Notes under the pieces: model-generated
Seen by the model: only the letters and a program-made list of their open reading frames with translations
What the model was told of the DNA's origin: nothing
Database searches by the model: none
Shown here: positions 53,904 through 64,000 of the stretch, piece after piece
Numbering within the stretch: the stretch's first letter is position 1
Layout of the letters: every line of letters starts with the position of its first letter
Source of the DNA: Azorinus chamasolen
Taxonomy: Eukaryota; Mollusca; Bivalvia; Cardiida; Solecurtidae
Direction: 5' to 3'
Assembly (NCBI GenBank): GCA_963576725.1
Contig: OY755242.1
Location: 27,690,358 to 27,754,357 of the forward strand
Length of the DNA: 64,000 bases
Position numbers and translations under genes: made by a program

Positions 53904-54140
53904 TTAACCCTTCTCTTACTGAATTTTAAAATTCATTTCTCCTTCTTTACCCAAGCGCTGTAGTATAATTACATATACCTTCAGTAAATGTATCTACAAT
54001 TATTTCTCTGTGCACTGGTTGCACAATCAATTCGTAAATAGTGCAGACCCTGATGAGACAGCTCCTGCAGGAGCTGTCTCATCTGGGTCTTCACTATTTA
54101 CAGGTAGGTATATTGACGTGAACAGCAAGCGAGGGGTTAA
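53904..54140 (+). mobile_element. TTAA-2 MITE, short arm deletion
   Basis: 237 bp, TTAACCCTTCTCTTACTGAA to AAGCGAGGGGTTAA. A 12-bp shorter outer arm, lacking the CACTGCTGTGGAG segment. Perfect apex hairpin. Confidence 0.88.
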
Positions 54141-54176
54141 AGATACCCATGTTTCTTTCCTAAATGGCCGTTTCAT

Positions 54177-54394
54177 TTCTTTACTCCATGAATATTAATA
54201 TAAGAAATAATGACTTCATGTATATAAACTAGCCGAGTTTTATAGCAGTATATGATAACAGAAAACTGTGGGCAAGGGAGAAGTTATAGGATCTATACTA
54301 TATCATAAGCAAGCAGAGAAGACCCTGATCAAACGGCTCCTACAGGAGCCGTCTGATCTGGGTCTACTCTGTTTGCAAATATGTTAAGGGTTTA
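54177..54394 (-). mobile_element. TTAA-1 MITE
   Basis: TTTCTTTACTCCATGAATAT, hairpin GACCCTGATCAAACGGCTCC with apex CTACAG, end AAATATGTTAAGGG without the usual terminus. Confidence 0.75.
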
Positions 54395-54539
54395 AGAAAT
54401 AAAGGGATTATGAAGTTTTACTATGTTTCACATGTAAGTCAGGTAGTACGTTTCGTACATATGGTTGTGTCTATAGAGCTGTCTCTATTAAGTCATTCAA
54501 CCCCTTACGGTAGCGGTGTCGCCCTGAGAGTTTGATGTA

Positions 54540-54687
54540 CAGTAACACCCCACCTCTAAACCGGAATTCTAATAGAGAAGATTTTAAGATACTTTTAGGC
54601 AGATGGCTGCTTAATGCGTGCTGAAATTCATACAGTAAGCTCCCTTCACCCTGCATTCAGTTGCCACCTGCCAGAGTGGTTCTACTG
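54540..54687. mobile_element. TA-2 MITE, internally deleted, first of a tandem pair
   Basis: CAGTAACACCCCACCTCTAA to AGAGTGGTTCTACTG. The left arms GGCAGATGGCTGCTTAATGC and apex CTCCC are truncated. A single TA (54688-54689) separates it from the next copy. Confidence 0.82.
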
Positions 54688-54689
54688 TA

Positions 54690-54893
54690 CAGTAAAACCC
54701 CTCTAAACCGGACGTTAAATTTGGTATAAATATCGGCCTTGGAGACAGGTGGCAGCTTCATGCAGGGTGAAAGTCATGCAGAAAGCTCCTAGAGGAGCTT
54801 TCTGCATGACTTTCACCCTGCATGAAGCAGCAACCTGCCTAAAAGTATGTGAATTATTCTCTACTAGAATTCCGGTTTAGAGGGGTTTTACTG
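54690..54893. mobile_element. TA-2 MITE, complete, second of a tandem pair
   Basis: 204 bp, CAGTAAAACCCCTCTAAACC to GTTTAGAGGGGTTTTACTG. Apex AGCTCCTAGAGGAGCT, arms perfect. Opposite orientation to its neighbour. Confidence 0.93.
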
Positions 54894-55084
54894 TATATAG
54901 AAATACATACCGGACCCTGCTAAACTAAAATACTTTTTAGTATATTTATCCCAATAACAAGTCAAGTTTGGCGTGTTTCGCGTAATTGTTCTAACATTTA
55001 TATTTCTAAAGTTTTTTATATACTTTTTGTAAAGATTTACGCTAAATATATCACTGTTTGTTAGTTTTCCCATGCTCTGCTTGG

Positions 55085-55262
55085 TGTTATAATGAAATAC
55101 GGAAGGTGGAACATTGTAGCCATTTTGGAAAGTAAAGAAACAGATCTTTCAAACTCCACTAGTGAACAGAGTAAACCCTGTTCAGACATAGACGCCGCCT
55201 GAACAGAGAGCCTACTCTGTTTGCACAGGCGTGAGAACACATTTATATGGAGGAAAGGGTTA
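55085..55262 (-). mobile_element. TTAA-1 subfamily b MITE
   Basis: GGAAGGTGGAACATTGTAGC, hairpin GTAAACCCTGTTCAGACA with GCCGCCTGAACAG, and end GGAGGAAAGGGTTA. The apex has a GACGCC change like TTAA-4. Confidence 0.72.
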
Positions 55263-56563
55263 CATAAATGCATATATGTTTCACAAACAGTCACACCATG
55301 CAACTATACTGGGACCGCAACACGTTTTAATAGCAGAAATCAATATACGACTAAGGCAGCTGTGTCTATGTAATTTAGCTGTGGGTGGCACTTTTTATAT
55401 AACAAATAAACATTGCTGTACATGTACAGCAAAGTGGGTAAGTGCTGTAAGTGTTGCGACAAAAACAAAGCTAACCATTATGTAAACCTAAGTATTTGCT
55501 TCATAAGTATAAAAGCTGATTTGTTTAGTTGGCAGTTTAGAGATTATGACTTGAGCATTGAAAGCAAAGTAGTTTTAAATATTATAGACACTGGTAAAAA
55601 TACCATATTTTTATTTCGAGTATACTAGTATATGAAAGGGTCTTCTGATGTTAATATAAATTCATTATGTTAGGAAGTAATTAGAAGAGCAAACGTTGGA
55701 TATAGAAAAGAGCAACAAAGTTAATGATTAGGTTTTTTTTATTATTTTTAATAAAATGCTTCTAAATAATATACACCAGAAAAGGAAAACTTTTGGTGTT
55801 GGTAGCATAATTAAAACTACTAGGTAAATGACAACTAAGTAAATGACAATGAGGAACATTGGTTAGTGGTTCCCTTGATAAAAATAGAAACTTTACCCAA
55901 AAAATGCATGGGCCCTTTCATTTTAAAAGCCTTTGTTTTTATCATTGATGCACACGTCTACAAAGTAAAAGTTTACATTGGTATAATGAATGCATTATAT
56001 GGATGAACTTTATTCTGTGAAAACAAAAAGGACCTTCTTTGAAGAGTAGCAAAGGGAAATAAATAACTAATGTTCCTTATTACAGCATGTGCACTATCAA
56101 GAATGATTAGCATTTGCTCCGTTTATCTATACAGAAGTTTATTTTTGGTGAATATCTTATTGAATAAATCATATGGAAAATAAATCAAAGTACTGACAGT
56201 ACTGAAGGTTTCGGACATAATATATATCAAATTGATTGTTTGCTGTGGATTTTTCTGAAAATCATGTCAGTAGTTTGGAAGACATTTAAAGAATTGTTTT
56301 ATGAACATGTCACATACAGGGCGATTCCAATAGCTCATCTTGCCACTTTGTGCCAATAGAGCCGAAATTGATAGTTTATGTAGTAAAGAGCCATCACTCC
56401 ATTATTTGAAAGTAAGGGTCAAGTCAAGTCGTGCTTAGCATAATAGAATTATCGTTGAATGAGAACACTGTAGGTCTAGACTGGACCCCGGATGATTCTG
56501 ACCATTACTTAGTCAGTACCAAACATATGCAAGCAATGTCTGATTTATAAAACCCCTAATTTC
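55263..56563. other. Unassigned stretch of 1.3 kb
   Basis: AT-rich and almost MITE-free. The frames at 55413-55628 and nearby lack domain character. Nothing I can support. Confidence 0.4.
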
Positions 56564-56700
56564 CTTAACCCTTTCCCTGTTCTATGTTTATTCCAAATTT
56601 CAATACCTACTGAATATTTATGGACACAATAGTTACAATGAAACATGAAAAGTGGCAATTAGTAGCCATTTAAGAAAGTAAAGAAAAAAAAGAACGAAAG
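56564..56700 (-). mobile_element. TTAA-1 subfamily b MITE, left half
   Basis: TTAACCCTTTCCCTGTTCTA to GCCATTTAAGAAAGTAAAGA, broken where a TA run (56710-56720) and the duplicated block begin. Its missing half has the same sequence as the copy at 57711. Confidence 0.75.
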
Positions 56701-57041
56701 AGTAGCCTATATATATATATAAGTGTGTCGGCAAAAGGGGCATTTAACTCAGAATCCGACAACAATATATCGGACTTTTGTAAATACCACAGGAAGGGTA
56801 TGGAACTTTCAGAATCCGACGACCTTATGTCGGACTTCTGTTGTAAAAAGACACCATGCTGTTTGAACAAAGGCGTTTGGATTGACAGTAGGTCATTGGT
56901 AAAATCTATTCATTTTATACTTGGAGATTTCATGAAAAATGGGTCTGTATAATTTGCATATTAAGTATGTACGTTCACTAGTCGTTGTTGCTTTTCACAC
57001 CTTTGTAGCGTTTAAATAGAACCATGTAACACTTATATATT

Positions 57042-57120
57042 GGGACCCAAGCGGTGGGCGAGGGGAAAGAGCTGCGTCTATGAATCTCTAGGTCCTTGGT
57101 TCGAATCCCGTCACAACCAA
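57042..57120 (+). mobile_element. tRNA-like pol III head (SINE), copy 1
   Basis: A box-like TGGGCGAGGGG (57055-57065, one mismatch to consensus) and a perfect B box GGTTCGAATCC (57098-57108), 32 bp apart, ending CACAACCA. The acceptor and T stems do not pair, so it is not a functional tRNA. An A/T-rich tail follows. Confidence 0.7.
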
Positions 57121-57710
57121 ATGCAAATGGAAAAAAGATTCTAATATATTTTTTATTCTTTATCTTTTTTGATATTCTTTTCTCTAAATACATTTTAAAG
57201 CAAACAAACTAGAAAACATAAGCATGCCTCTTGAAACTTGTTATGGACTTTTTAAAGCATTATGCTATATTAACATAGTCCTGGTGTCAATAGTATGCAT
57301 TTCGATGAAACTTAGAGGCAGGATCCAGACTTTGTGCTAGGAAAACTATGAATTCGAAAGTACCATGTTCAATTTAAAATTGTCACCTGCTCATTATTTT
57401 GTGTATTGCATATATAATTATTTATATTCAATTAGTCTATGCTTTGCATGGTTTTATTTTAAAATTGTCAAACATCTAGGATCCTGATCACAGACCGACA
57501 CACACAATGTACAAATGGCAATTAGGTCACGATAACCTGCATAATATTTGAAAACTTAGTTTGTTTCAAAAGGAATTACTGCACAGTTCAAACTGACTAT
57601 AAAAAATTCCCTGAGAATTTGAACAATAATTACATCAACAAAATTAATAGTTTAAAAAAGTACATGTATATAGACACAGAGCGCAAATGGAACGGATCCA
57701 TGTAAGAAAC

Positions 57711-57954
57711 TTGATTCCTGTTCTATGTTTATTCCAAATTTCAATACCTACTGAATATTCATGAACAAAATAGTTATAATGAAACATGAAAAGTGGAAAT
57801 TAGTAGCCATTTAAGAAAGGAATGAAAAAGATCTTTCAAATTCCATTAGCCAACAGAGCAGACCCTGATCAGACGACTTCTATAGGAGTCATCAGATCTG
57901 GGTCTACTCTGTTTACAAACGCGTGAAAAACATTTATATGAAGGAAAGGGTTAA
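57711..57954 (-). mobile_element. TTAA-1 subfamily b MITE within duplication copy 1
   Basis: TTGATTCCTGTTCTATGTTT to ATGAAGGAAAGGGTTAA; hairpin CAGACCCTGATCAGACGACT around TCTATAGGA. The left TTAACCC is replaced by AACTTGATT. Confidence 0.82.
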
Positions 57955-58037
57955 GTGTTCTAGCACCCAGTCTCTCCTCTCTACCAGTTTGTACAGCTGA
58001 ATAAGTCAGTTTGGAAACATTTTTGCAACTTTAGATT

Positions 58038-58213
58038 AAACAGACATGGTAGCAAATAGTGAAAACCCTTCAAACGGGCCCATTAAGGAGGTGTTTGATC
58101 TGGGTCTGCACTATTTGCATAAGTGTGTTTGTCAAAATACCTAGGGTAATTAGGGTATCACTTGTAAATCTCTGAAATACATTCAAAAGTATAGATTTGT
58201 CACCTTTACAATA
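58038..58213. other. Start of the spacer between duplicated blocks
   Basis: A degraded foldback (AGCAAATAGTGAAAACCC with GGGTCTGCACTATTTGC) lies at 58050-58125. Confidence 0.45.
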
Positions 58214-58407
58214 CAGTAAAACCCCTCTTAACCCGACTTCTAGTAGATAAGAATTTAGAAACTTTTTAGGCAGGTGGCTGCTTAATGCAGGGTGAAAGTC
58301 ATGCCGAGGAGCTTTCTGCATTATTTTCATCCTGCATTAAGCTGCCACCTGTCTCCAAGACTGATATTTATACTGAATTTAAAGTCTGGTTTAGAGGGGT
58401 TTTACCG
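58214..58407. mobile_element. TA-2 MITE, left apex half deleted
   Basis: CAGTAAAACCCCTCTTAACC to GTTTAGAGGGGTTTTACCG. Arms read GAAAGTCATGCCGAGGAGCT, skipping AGAAAGCTCCT. Confidence 0.85.
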
Positions 58408-58410
58408 TAC

Positions 58411-58643
58411 ATGTATTTTTGAAATTCTATTTCTTTCAAACCAGATCTTAGCAACAACGTCGCACGACCATGATTAAATTCATCAGGAAACATTGTAATG
58501 TCGCAATGGAATCGAATTTCTGCATTTGAATTTTGATCTACCCTAGAAATAGTACCATTGATGTTCGATATTTCATAGTTGTTCACAAAATGTTGAAAGT
58601 GTATCGAAATATCAACCGTGGCAGTAATAATCAAATAATTCAT
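58411..58643 (-). CDS. Unrecognised coding-like ORF, possible exon, 3' end cut by a MITE
   Basis: From MNYLIITATVDISIHFQHFV the frame continues NNYEISNINGTISRVDQNSN and AEIRFHCDITMFPDEFNHGR then ATLLLRSGLKEIEFQKYMYG before it enters the TA-2 MITE. It looks like a beta-rich domain rather than noise, with a Cys and an NGT site. There are no clear splice sites and no family I can name. It may be a retroelement or gene fragment carried into the spacer. Confidence 0.25.
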
Positions 58644-58740
58644 TTCGGTTATGTGTCCATTTCATGTACCTCCAACAATTCTATAATGTTCTGCAAAAAT
58701 CTAACAATTATGTTACTTTGGTCTACCTAACTATTACAAC

Positions 58741-58920
58741 GGTGAAATGGGCTGTTCCAAAATTCAAACAAGTCAAGCTAAAATGAGCTTATGGTTATTA
58801 TTTAGGGACTTTTCCCAACAATAGTGTAACACGACAAACCGTGCAGATCCTGATTAGAGGGCTTCTCTATGAGCCTTCTTACCTGGGTCTCCTCTGTTTG
58901 CAAAGGGCATAAGTGACTAG
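58741..58920. mobile_element. TTAA-7 MITE, partial
   Basis: GTGAAATGGGCTGTTCCAAA, hairpin GCAGATCCTGATTAGAGGGC with apex TTCTCTATGAGCC, ending GGGCATAAGTGACTAG exactly where duplication copy 2 begins. Confidence 0.65.
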
Positions 58921-60210
58921 GCAAAAGGGGCATTTAACTCAGAATCCGACAACAATATATCGGACTTTTGTAAATACCACAGGAAGGGTATGGGACGTTC
59001 AGAATCCGACGACCTTATGTCGGACTTCTGTTGTAAAAAGACACCATGCTGTTTGAACAAAGGCGTTTGGATTGACAGTAGGTCATTGGTAAAATCTATT
59101 CATTTTATACTTGGAGATTTCATGAAAAATGGGTCTGTATAATTTGCATATTAAGTATGTACGTTCACTAGTCGTTGTTGCTTTTCACACCTTTGTAGCG
59201 TTTAAATAGAACCATGTAACACTTATATATTGGGACCCAAGCGGTGGGCGAGGGGAAAGAGCTGCGTCTATGAATCTCTAGGTCCTTGGTTCGAATCCCG
59301 TCACAACCAAATTCTTTATCTTTTTTGATATTCTTTTCTCTAAATACATTTTAAAGCAAACAAACTAGAAAACATAAGCATGCCTCTTGAAACTTGTTAT
59401 GGACGTTTTAAAGCATTATGCTATATTAACATACAGTCCTGGTGTCAATAGTATGCATTTCGATGAAACGTAGAGGCAGGATCCAGACTTTGTGCTAGGA
59501 CAACTATGAATTCGAAAGTACCATGTTCAATTTAAAATGTTCACCTGCTCATTATTTTGTGTATTGCATATATAACTATTAATATTCAATTAGTCTATGA
59601 TTTGCATAGTTTTATTTTAAAATTGTCAAACATCTAGGATCCTGATCACAGACCGACACACACAATGTACAACTGGCAATTAGGTCACGATAACCTGCAT
59701 AATATTTGAAAACTTAGTTTGTTTCAAAAGGAATTACTGCACAGTTCAAACTGACTATAAAAAATTCCCTGAGAATTTGAACAATAATTAAATCAACAAA
59801 AACAATAGTTTAAAAAAGTACATGTATATAGACACAGAGCGCAAATGGAACAGATCCATGTAAGAAACTTGATTCCTGTTCTATGTTTATTCCAATTTCA
59901 ATACCTACTGAATATTCATGAACAAAATAATGGCTACTTATTTCCCTTTTCATGTTTCATTATATGAAACATGAAAAGTGGAAATGAGTAGCCATTTAAG
60001 AAAGGAAAGAAAAAGATCTTTCAAATTCCATTAGCCAACAGAGCATATCCTGATCAGACGACTCCTATAGGAGTCATCAGATCTGGGTCTACTCTGTTTA
60101 CAAACGCGTGAAAAACATTTATATGAAGGAAAGGTTTAGTGTTCTAGCATCTCTACCAGTTTGTACAGCTGAATAAGTCAGCTTGGAAACATTTTTGCAA
60201 CTTCAGATTA
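58921..60210 (+). repeat. Direct duplication, copy 2 (about 1.3 kb)
   Basis: Same order as 56731-58037. Differences include loss of the A/T tail after the SINE head and a local foldback near 59932-59994, where TGGCTACTTATTTCCC.TTTC and its inverse flank CATGTTTCATTATATGAAAC. Confidence 0.93.
59232..59310 (+). mobile_element. tRNA-like pol III head (SINE), copy 2
   Basis: Identical head to the one at 57042, with B box GGTTCGAATCC. The 3' tail is deleted straight after CACAACCAA. Confidence 0.7.
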
Positions 60211-60218
60211 CAGCTTGC

Positions 60219-60430
60219 TTAATCCTTACAATGCTGAGTGATGTTTCGTTTGCAACAATTGACGTCTGCGTCAATTCGTCAATAAACTTTCTTTCATTTT
60301 ATGCAAAAATATGATCAAGATGACAAACAGTTTGGATCCTGATGAGACGCAGAATTATGTGGCCTCTCATCTGGATCCAAACTGTTTGCATAGGTAATCA
60401 CAGTTTCGCCGCTAGCGTGCAAAGAGTTAA
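60219..60430. mobile_element. TTAA-5 MITE, complete
   Basis: TTAATCCTTACAATGCTGAG to AGCGTGCAAAGAGTTAA. Hairpin CAGTTTGGATCCTGATGAGA with apex GCAGAATTATGTGGC, diverged. Confidence 0.82.
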
Positions 60431-60542
60431 GCGTATGACCTCTAGAGATTTTAGCATGATGTAACAGTTGCCCTGCACTACTGACCACCAGTGCGCTGTA
60501 ACCTTTATACTGTAAAGAACGTACAGAACAGAAGAAGTCTAT

Positions 60543-60680
60543 TTAACCCTTAAGTTCTCCATATAAACTTGTTTTCATGCATCTGCAAATAGATTCGACC
60601 CAGATCAGACAGCTCGCTCCCATAGATTCAGGGTCTGCTCTGTTGCTAATGGATCCACCTTCCATATTTCATTATAAATA
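60543..60680 (+). mobile_element. TTAA-1 MITE, truncated
   Basis: TTAACCCTTAAGTTCTCCAT, hairpin GACCCAGATCAGACAGCTCG with a damaged right arm, then GGATCCACCTTCCATATTTC before family similarity ends. GC-richer unassigned sequence follows to 60910. Confidence 0.68.
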
Positions 60681-60917
60681 TTTTGTAAGATTCCGGAACC
60701 GGATTGTAAGCCAAGCACTGCACATGCGCGTATTCTCTTAGGGGGATTCCCGCTAGGTAGCGCTCGTGCAATAGGGGTTTCCGCCATAGTTTGAGTCGCA
60801 ATCCATTTTATAAGGATTTCGGCATTAGCCGAAACCCTAAAAATAACCTAATGTTCACTGACAGTAGTAGTGTTAACTGAGATGTACGGTGTTTTAATAT
60901 AATTATCTTTAAAGGGC

Positions 60918-61350
<433 letters not shown>

Positions 61351-61794
61351 ATTCAAAGCATCAAACAGAAATGTTTAAAAGTATTTTAGAACCGAAATAA
61401 TGTTTAAAGTTAACTGCATTGAAAGTAAATGTTACACGAAATAGGTTTCAAAATTCCAAGTACCTTACATACCTCTTGAAGTGATGGTTATGTCAAGATA
61501 TTTCAAGAAGAACCACTTACTGTATCACTAATTTATTAGCAACTTGTGCTGAAGATATATTCCGATAGAAATATACCAATTTGTATTCAGATATTTTAAA
61601 AAGAAAAAAGTTCACATGACTCAATAGAATTGTTGAAAGTTCTAGCCGTTCAGAATGATATATGCTGCGTATGAAACACTGAAATTCATTCATTCAATGT
61701 TCCAAATCTAACCAATTTAAAGATAGCGTAACTCCAATGCCAACCTTGTAGACACTAGTTCTATGTGAGTATACGCTTTCAAGGCTAATGTTTT
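61351..61794. other. Unassigned stretch
   Basis: No repeat or exon recognised. Confidence 0.4.
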
Positions 61795-61933
61795 GCACCA
61801 CGACAAGCAGTACAGGTTCAAGATCATGTTCAACAATTTCAAGGCGGTGTCTGATCAGGATCAGGGACGTCACTGTTTGTCTGAACCTTTAGCTTTTTCT
61901 CTACAGTTTATTCCTTTGAAATTTGCATTGGTG
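61795..61933 (-). mobile_element. TTAA-4 MITE fragment
   Basis: TTTCAAGGCGGTGTCTGATC then CAGGGACGTCACTGTTTGTC and TTATTCCTTTGAAATTTGCA. It has one hairpin arm only. Confidence 0.65.
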
Positions 61934-61935
61934 TA

Positions 61936-62106
61936 CAGTGAAACCGCTCTATAACGGCCAATAAATTACATCAAATATTTTGTGTTAAAGGCAGGTGGCT
62001 GCTTAAAGCAAGGTGAAAGTAACACAGAACGCTCCTATACGTTCCACCTGCCATACATACCAAAAAATTAACACAATTTAGTGGCTGTTATCGAGAGGTT
62101 TTACTG
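61936..62106. mobile_element. TA-1 MITE, right apex arm deleted
   Basis: CAGTGAAACCGCTCTATAAC to TATCGAGAGGTTTTACTG, TA on both sides. The apex CGCTCCTATA jumps directly to CGTTCCACCTGCC, dropping about 35 bp. Confidence 0.87.
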
Positions 62107-62132
62107 TATTTCAATTCTTCCTTTTACCGAAA

Positions 62133-62302
62133 TGTCTCATCAGTGTCTGCACTATTTACAAATTGATTGTGCAACCAGTGCACTCCACAGCAGTGATTGC
62201 ACAGCGAAATACTTATACACAGTGAAGATATATGTAATTATACAACAGGGCATGGGTAAAGAAGGAGAAATGTATTTTGAAATTCAGCAAGAGAAGGGTT
62301 AA
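62133..62302 (-). mobile_element. TTAA-2 MITE, half copy
   Basis: Begins TGTCTCATCAGTGTCTGCAC inside the hairpin and continues to AGCAAGAGAAGGGTTAA. The other half is absent. Confidence 0.8.
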
Positions 62303-62312
62303 CAGTATTTCA

Positions 62313-62540
62313 GCCATATCACGACGTCCAGCTATTTACAGGTGGAGGAAAACCCTAGAGGTTCTTCTGTGCACGGAACTAATTCCATTATTTTGTCCTC
62401 AGAAGAACATCCGGGTAGAACCACCGACCTACCGCAAGCCAGCCGGAAAGTTTCCTCACATGACAAATTCAAAATGCCCAGAACGGGATTCGAAGCACAG
62501 CGGCGGGGTATTGAGGTTTGTGACAACCGGTAACCAATAT
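62313..62540 (-). mobile_element. tRNA-derived SINE, head truncated
   Basis: Central domain GAAGAACATCCGGGTAGAAC then CACCGACCTACCGCAAGCC, and a B box GCTTCGAATCC on the minus strand near 62487. It sits between two inverted TTAA-2 MITEs. The A box region is lost. Confidence 0.75.
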
Positions 62541-62566
62541 TATACTGAAAGCGGGTATGGTTACGT

Positions 62567-62816
62567 TTAACCCTTCGCTTGCTATTCACGTCAATATACG
62601 TACCTGTAAATAGTGAAGACCCAGATGAGACAGCTCCTGCAGGAGCTGTCTCATCAGGGTCTGCACTATTTACAACTTGATTGTGCAACCAGTGCACTCC
62701 ACAGCAGTGATTGCATAGCGAAATACTTGTACACAGTGAAGATATATGTAATTATACAACAGGGCGTGGGTAAAGAAGGAGAAATGTATTTTAAAATTCA
62801 GCAAGCGAAGGGTTAA
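62567..62816 (-). mobile_element. TTAA-2 MITE, complete
   Basis: 250 bp, TTAACCCTTCGCTTGCTATT to GCAAGCGAAGGGTTAA. Perfect 15-bp terminal inverted repeat and apex CTCCTGCAGGAG; probably the best-preserved copy. Confidence 0.93.
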
Positions 62817-62958
62817 GTCTTCTGATTATGCATAAATAAATAGCACAAGGCACGTGGTTTCTGTTGCCGTTGGTTTAGTTTGAATGCCTTTTGATATGTA
62901 TAGTTAATGCATAACTGTAGCCCATACCCTCTAGCCCAGAAGAGTATGTACTGGTAAT

Positions 62959-63217
62959 GTAACCCTTTCCCTGTTTGATATTCATGTAAGAAGTTATGCC
63001 ATCCTCAATATTGATTACATGTAGCTGCATTTTAATAATACTAAATGTTCAAGGGAACGTTTGGCTTTTACAATGACAGTAGAACCAAGTCTGTATAATG
63101 TCAAAATCAAACAGAGCAGACCCTGATCAGCTAGACTGTTCCTCTAGGAGCCGTCTGATCTGGGTCTTCTCTGCTAACAAATGCGTAAAAATATGTTTGT
63201 ACGAAGGAAAGGGCTAA
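62959..63217 (-). mobile_element. TTAA-1 MITE
   Basis: GTAACCCTTTCCCTGTTTGA to GAAGGAAAGGGCTAA, both TTAA motifs changed by one base. Hairpin CAGACCCTGATCAGCTAGAC with apex TTCCTCTAGGAGCC. Confidence 0.8.
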
Positions 63218-63339
63218 CCAGTGGGGCAAATAATCATTTGCATAACCACATTTACAGGGATACAAGTAAGATGTTTATATCTTTTTAGGAATATGATGAT
63301 GATCCATGACAATAGATAAAGGGCGTGTATACAAATACT

Positions 63340-63545
63340 AAAATCTTCATTTCTCATCTAGACGATTCTGCAGAGTGGTCACAATATAGAATTTGGTAGA
63401 GAAATACATGAGCTATTCTTGACTATGCTTTAATGTACGCATATTGTATCTGGGTATCCGGGTCGTTATCTCATTTATTTCTCCGCTAAACCCTATGTTT
63501 ATAATTAGTCTTCGATGGGTTTCTAAAGAATGATCCCAACATAGC
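63340..63545. mobile_element. FB-I foldback, arms rearranged
   Basis: GACGATTCTGCAGAGTGGTC then AATTTGGTAGAGAAATA come first, and TTTATTTCTCCGCTAAACCC later. The usual inside-out order suggests two partial copies or an inversion. Confidence 0.6.
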
Positions 63546-63546
63546 C

Positions 63547-63779
63547 TTAACCCTTCGCTTGCTATTCACGTCAAGATACCTACCTGTAAATAGTGAAGAC
63601 CCAGATGAGAAAGTTCCTTCAGGAGCTGTCTCATCAGGGTCTGCACTATTTACAAGTTGATTGTGCAACCAGTGCACTCCACAGCAGTGATTGCACAGCG
63701 AAATACTTGTACACAGTGAAGATATATGTAATTATACAACAGGACATGGGGAAAGAAGGAGAAATGTATTTTAAAATTA
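63547..63779 (-). mobile_element. TTAA-2 MITE, right end missing
   Basis: TTAACCCTTCGCTTGCTATT to GGAGAAATGTATTTTAAAAT. The last 18 bp and TTAA are replaced by unrelated sequence. Apex TTCCTTCAGGAGC. Confidence 0.88.
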
Positions 63780-64000
63780 TTGAAATACACCCCATTAATT
63801 ATGGCTCTGAAAGCGCCTTTATCTTTGACAATGATGTGAAATGTTCCTCATCGTGTTACTGTATTGTGTCAGGGCCTGGCTGTTAAATGGAGACTAAAAC
63901 CCCAAAGATAACAGAAAATTAGTACCATTCTGTATGAAGTAACAGTAATTTGCACATAGTCTTATTTGGACATCCATTTGCCTGCCACATGTCGCTTCGT

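Larger units (their letters stand above)
56731..58037 (+). repeat. Direct duplication, copy 1 (about 1.3 kb)
   Basis: Starts GCAAAAGGGGCATTTAACTC and ends near TTTTGCAACTTTAGATTA. Copy 2 is at 58921-60210 in the same orientation with only scattered differences. It carries a tRNA-like SINE head and a TTAA-1 MITE. Two inner blocks GAATCCGAC.A.CTTATGTCGGACTT type (at 56752 and 56810) are themselves a short repeat. Confidence 0.93.

Noticed and set aside
57042..57120. Functional tRNA gene
   Set aside because: The B box is good, but acceptor and T stems do not pair, and both copies are inside a repeat.

Overview
The window looks like metazoan nuclear DNA, probably from a bivalve mollusc. The evidence is AT-rich sequence, GT-AG spliced exons of a nervous-system-type ion channel, a CR1/L2-like LINE, tRNA-derived SINEs and a very dense population of short foldback transposons. 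The species cannot be told from sequence alone. Family labels such as TTAA-1 or TA-2 are local to this annotation.

The one gene I can reconstruct is on the minus strand. It encodes an inhibitory Cys-loop (pentameric ligand-gated, anion-type) channel subunit of the GluCl/GlyR/GABA-A superfamily. Seven coding exons join in frame: 43132-43044 (signal peptide), 11534-11464, 9153-9086, 7695-7463, 5718-5636 (Cys-loop), 5028-4891 and 4025-3649 (TM1-TM3). They give 353 residues. The exon with TM4 and the stop codon is not visible and probably lies left of base 1. Intron 1 is about 31.5 kb. The pore and binding-site residues are unusual (PGR, Leu at 6', His in loop D, no second disulphide), so the ligand is open.

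The left edge (1-2442) is a decayed non-LTR retrotransposon on the minus strand: RT, endonuclease, and a 5' ORF with a 2A-like ribosome-skipping motif followed by a frameshifted zinc finger. A 77-bp palindromic MITE has landed inside it.

Most of the rest is MITE-type foldback DNA in two superfamilies. The first starts CCCTT and sits in TTAA, as piggyBac-type elements do (TTAA-1 to TTAA-7). The second starts CAGTAAAACC and sits in TA, as pogo/Tigger-type elements do (TA-1 to TA-3). Several families from both groups share one 14-bp apex palindrome, GCTCCTATAGGAGC. Copies are nested in each other, stacked head to tail on a shared TTAA or TA, or expanded into tandem repeats.

Right of exon 1 (43.1-64 kb) is the 5' flank or intergenic DNA. 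It holds the same MITEs, a 1.9-kb array of 23-bp repeats ending in C-tracts, a 1.3-kb direct duplication carrying a tRNA-like SINE head, a 430-bp GATA tract, and two weak coding candidates: an EF-hand-like first exon at 46678 and an unrecognised ORF at 58411-58643.
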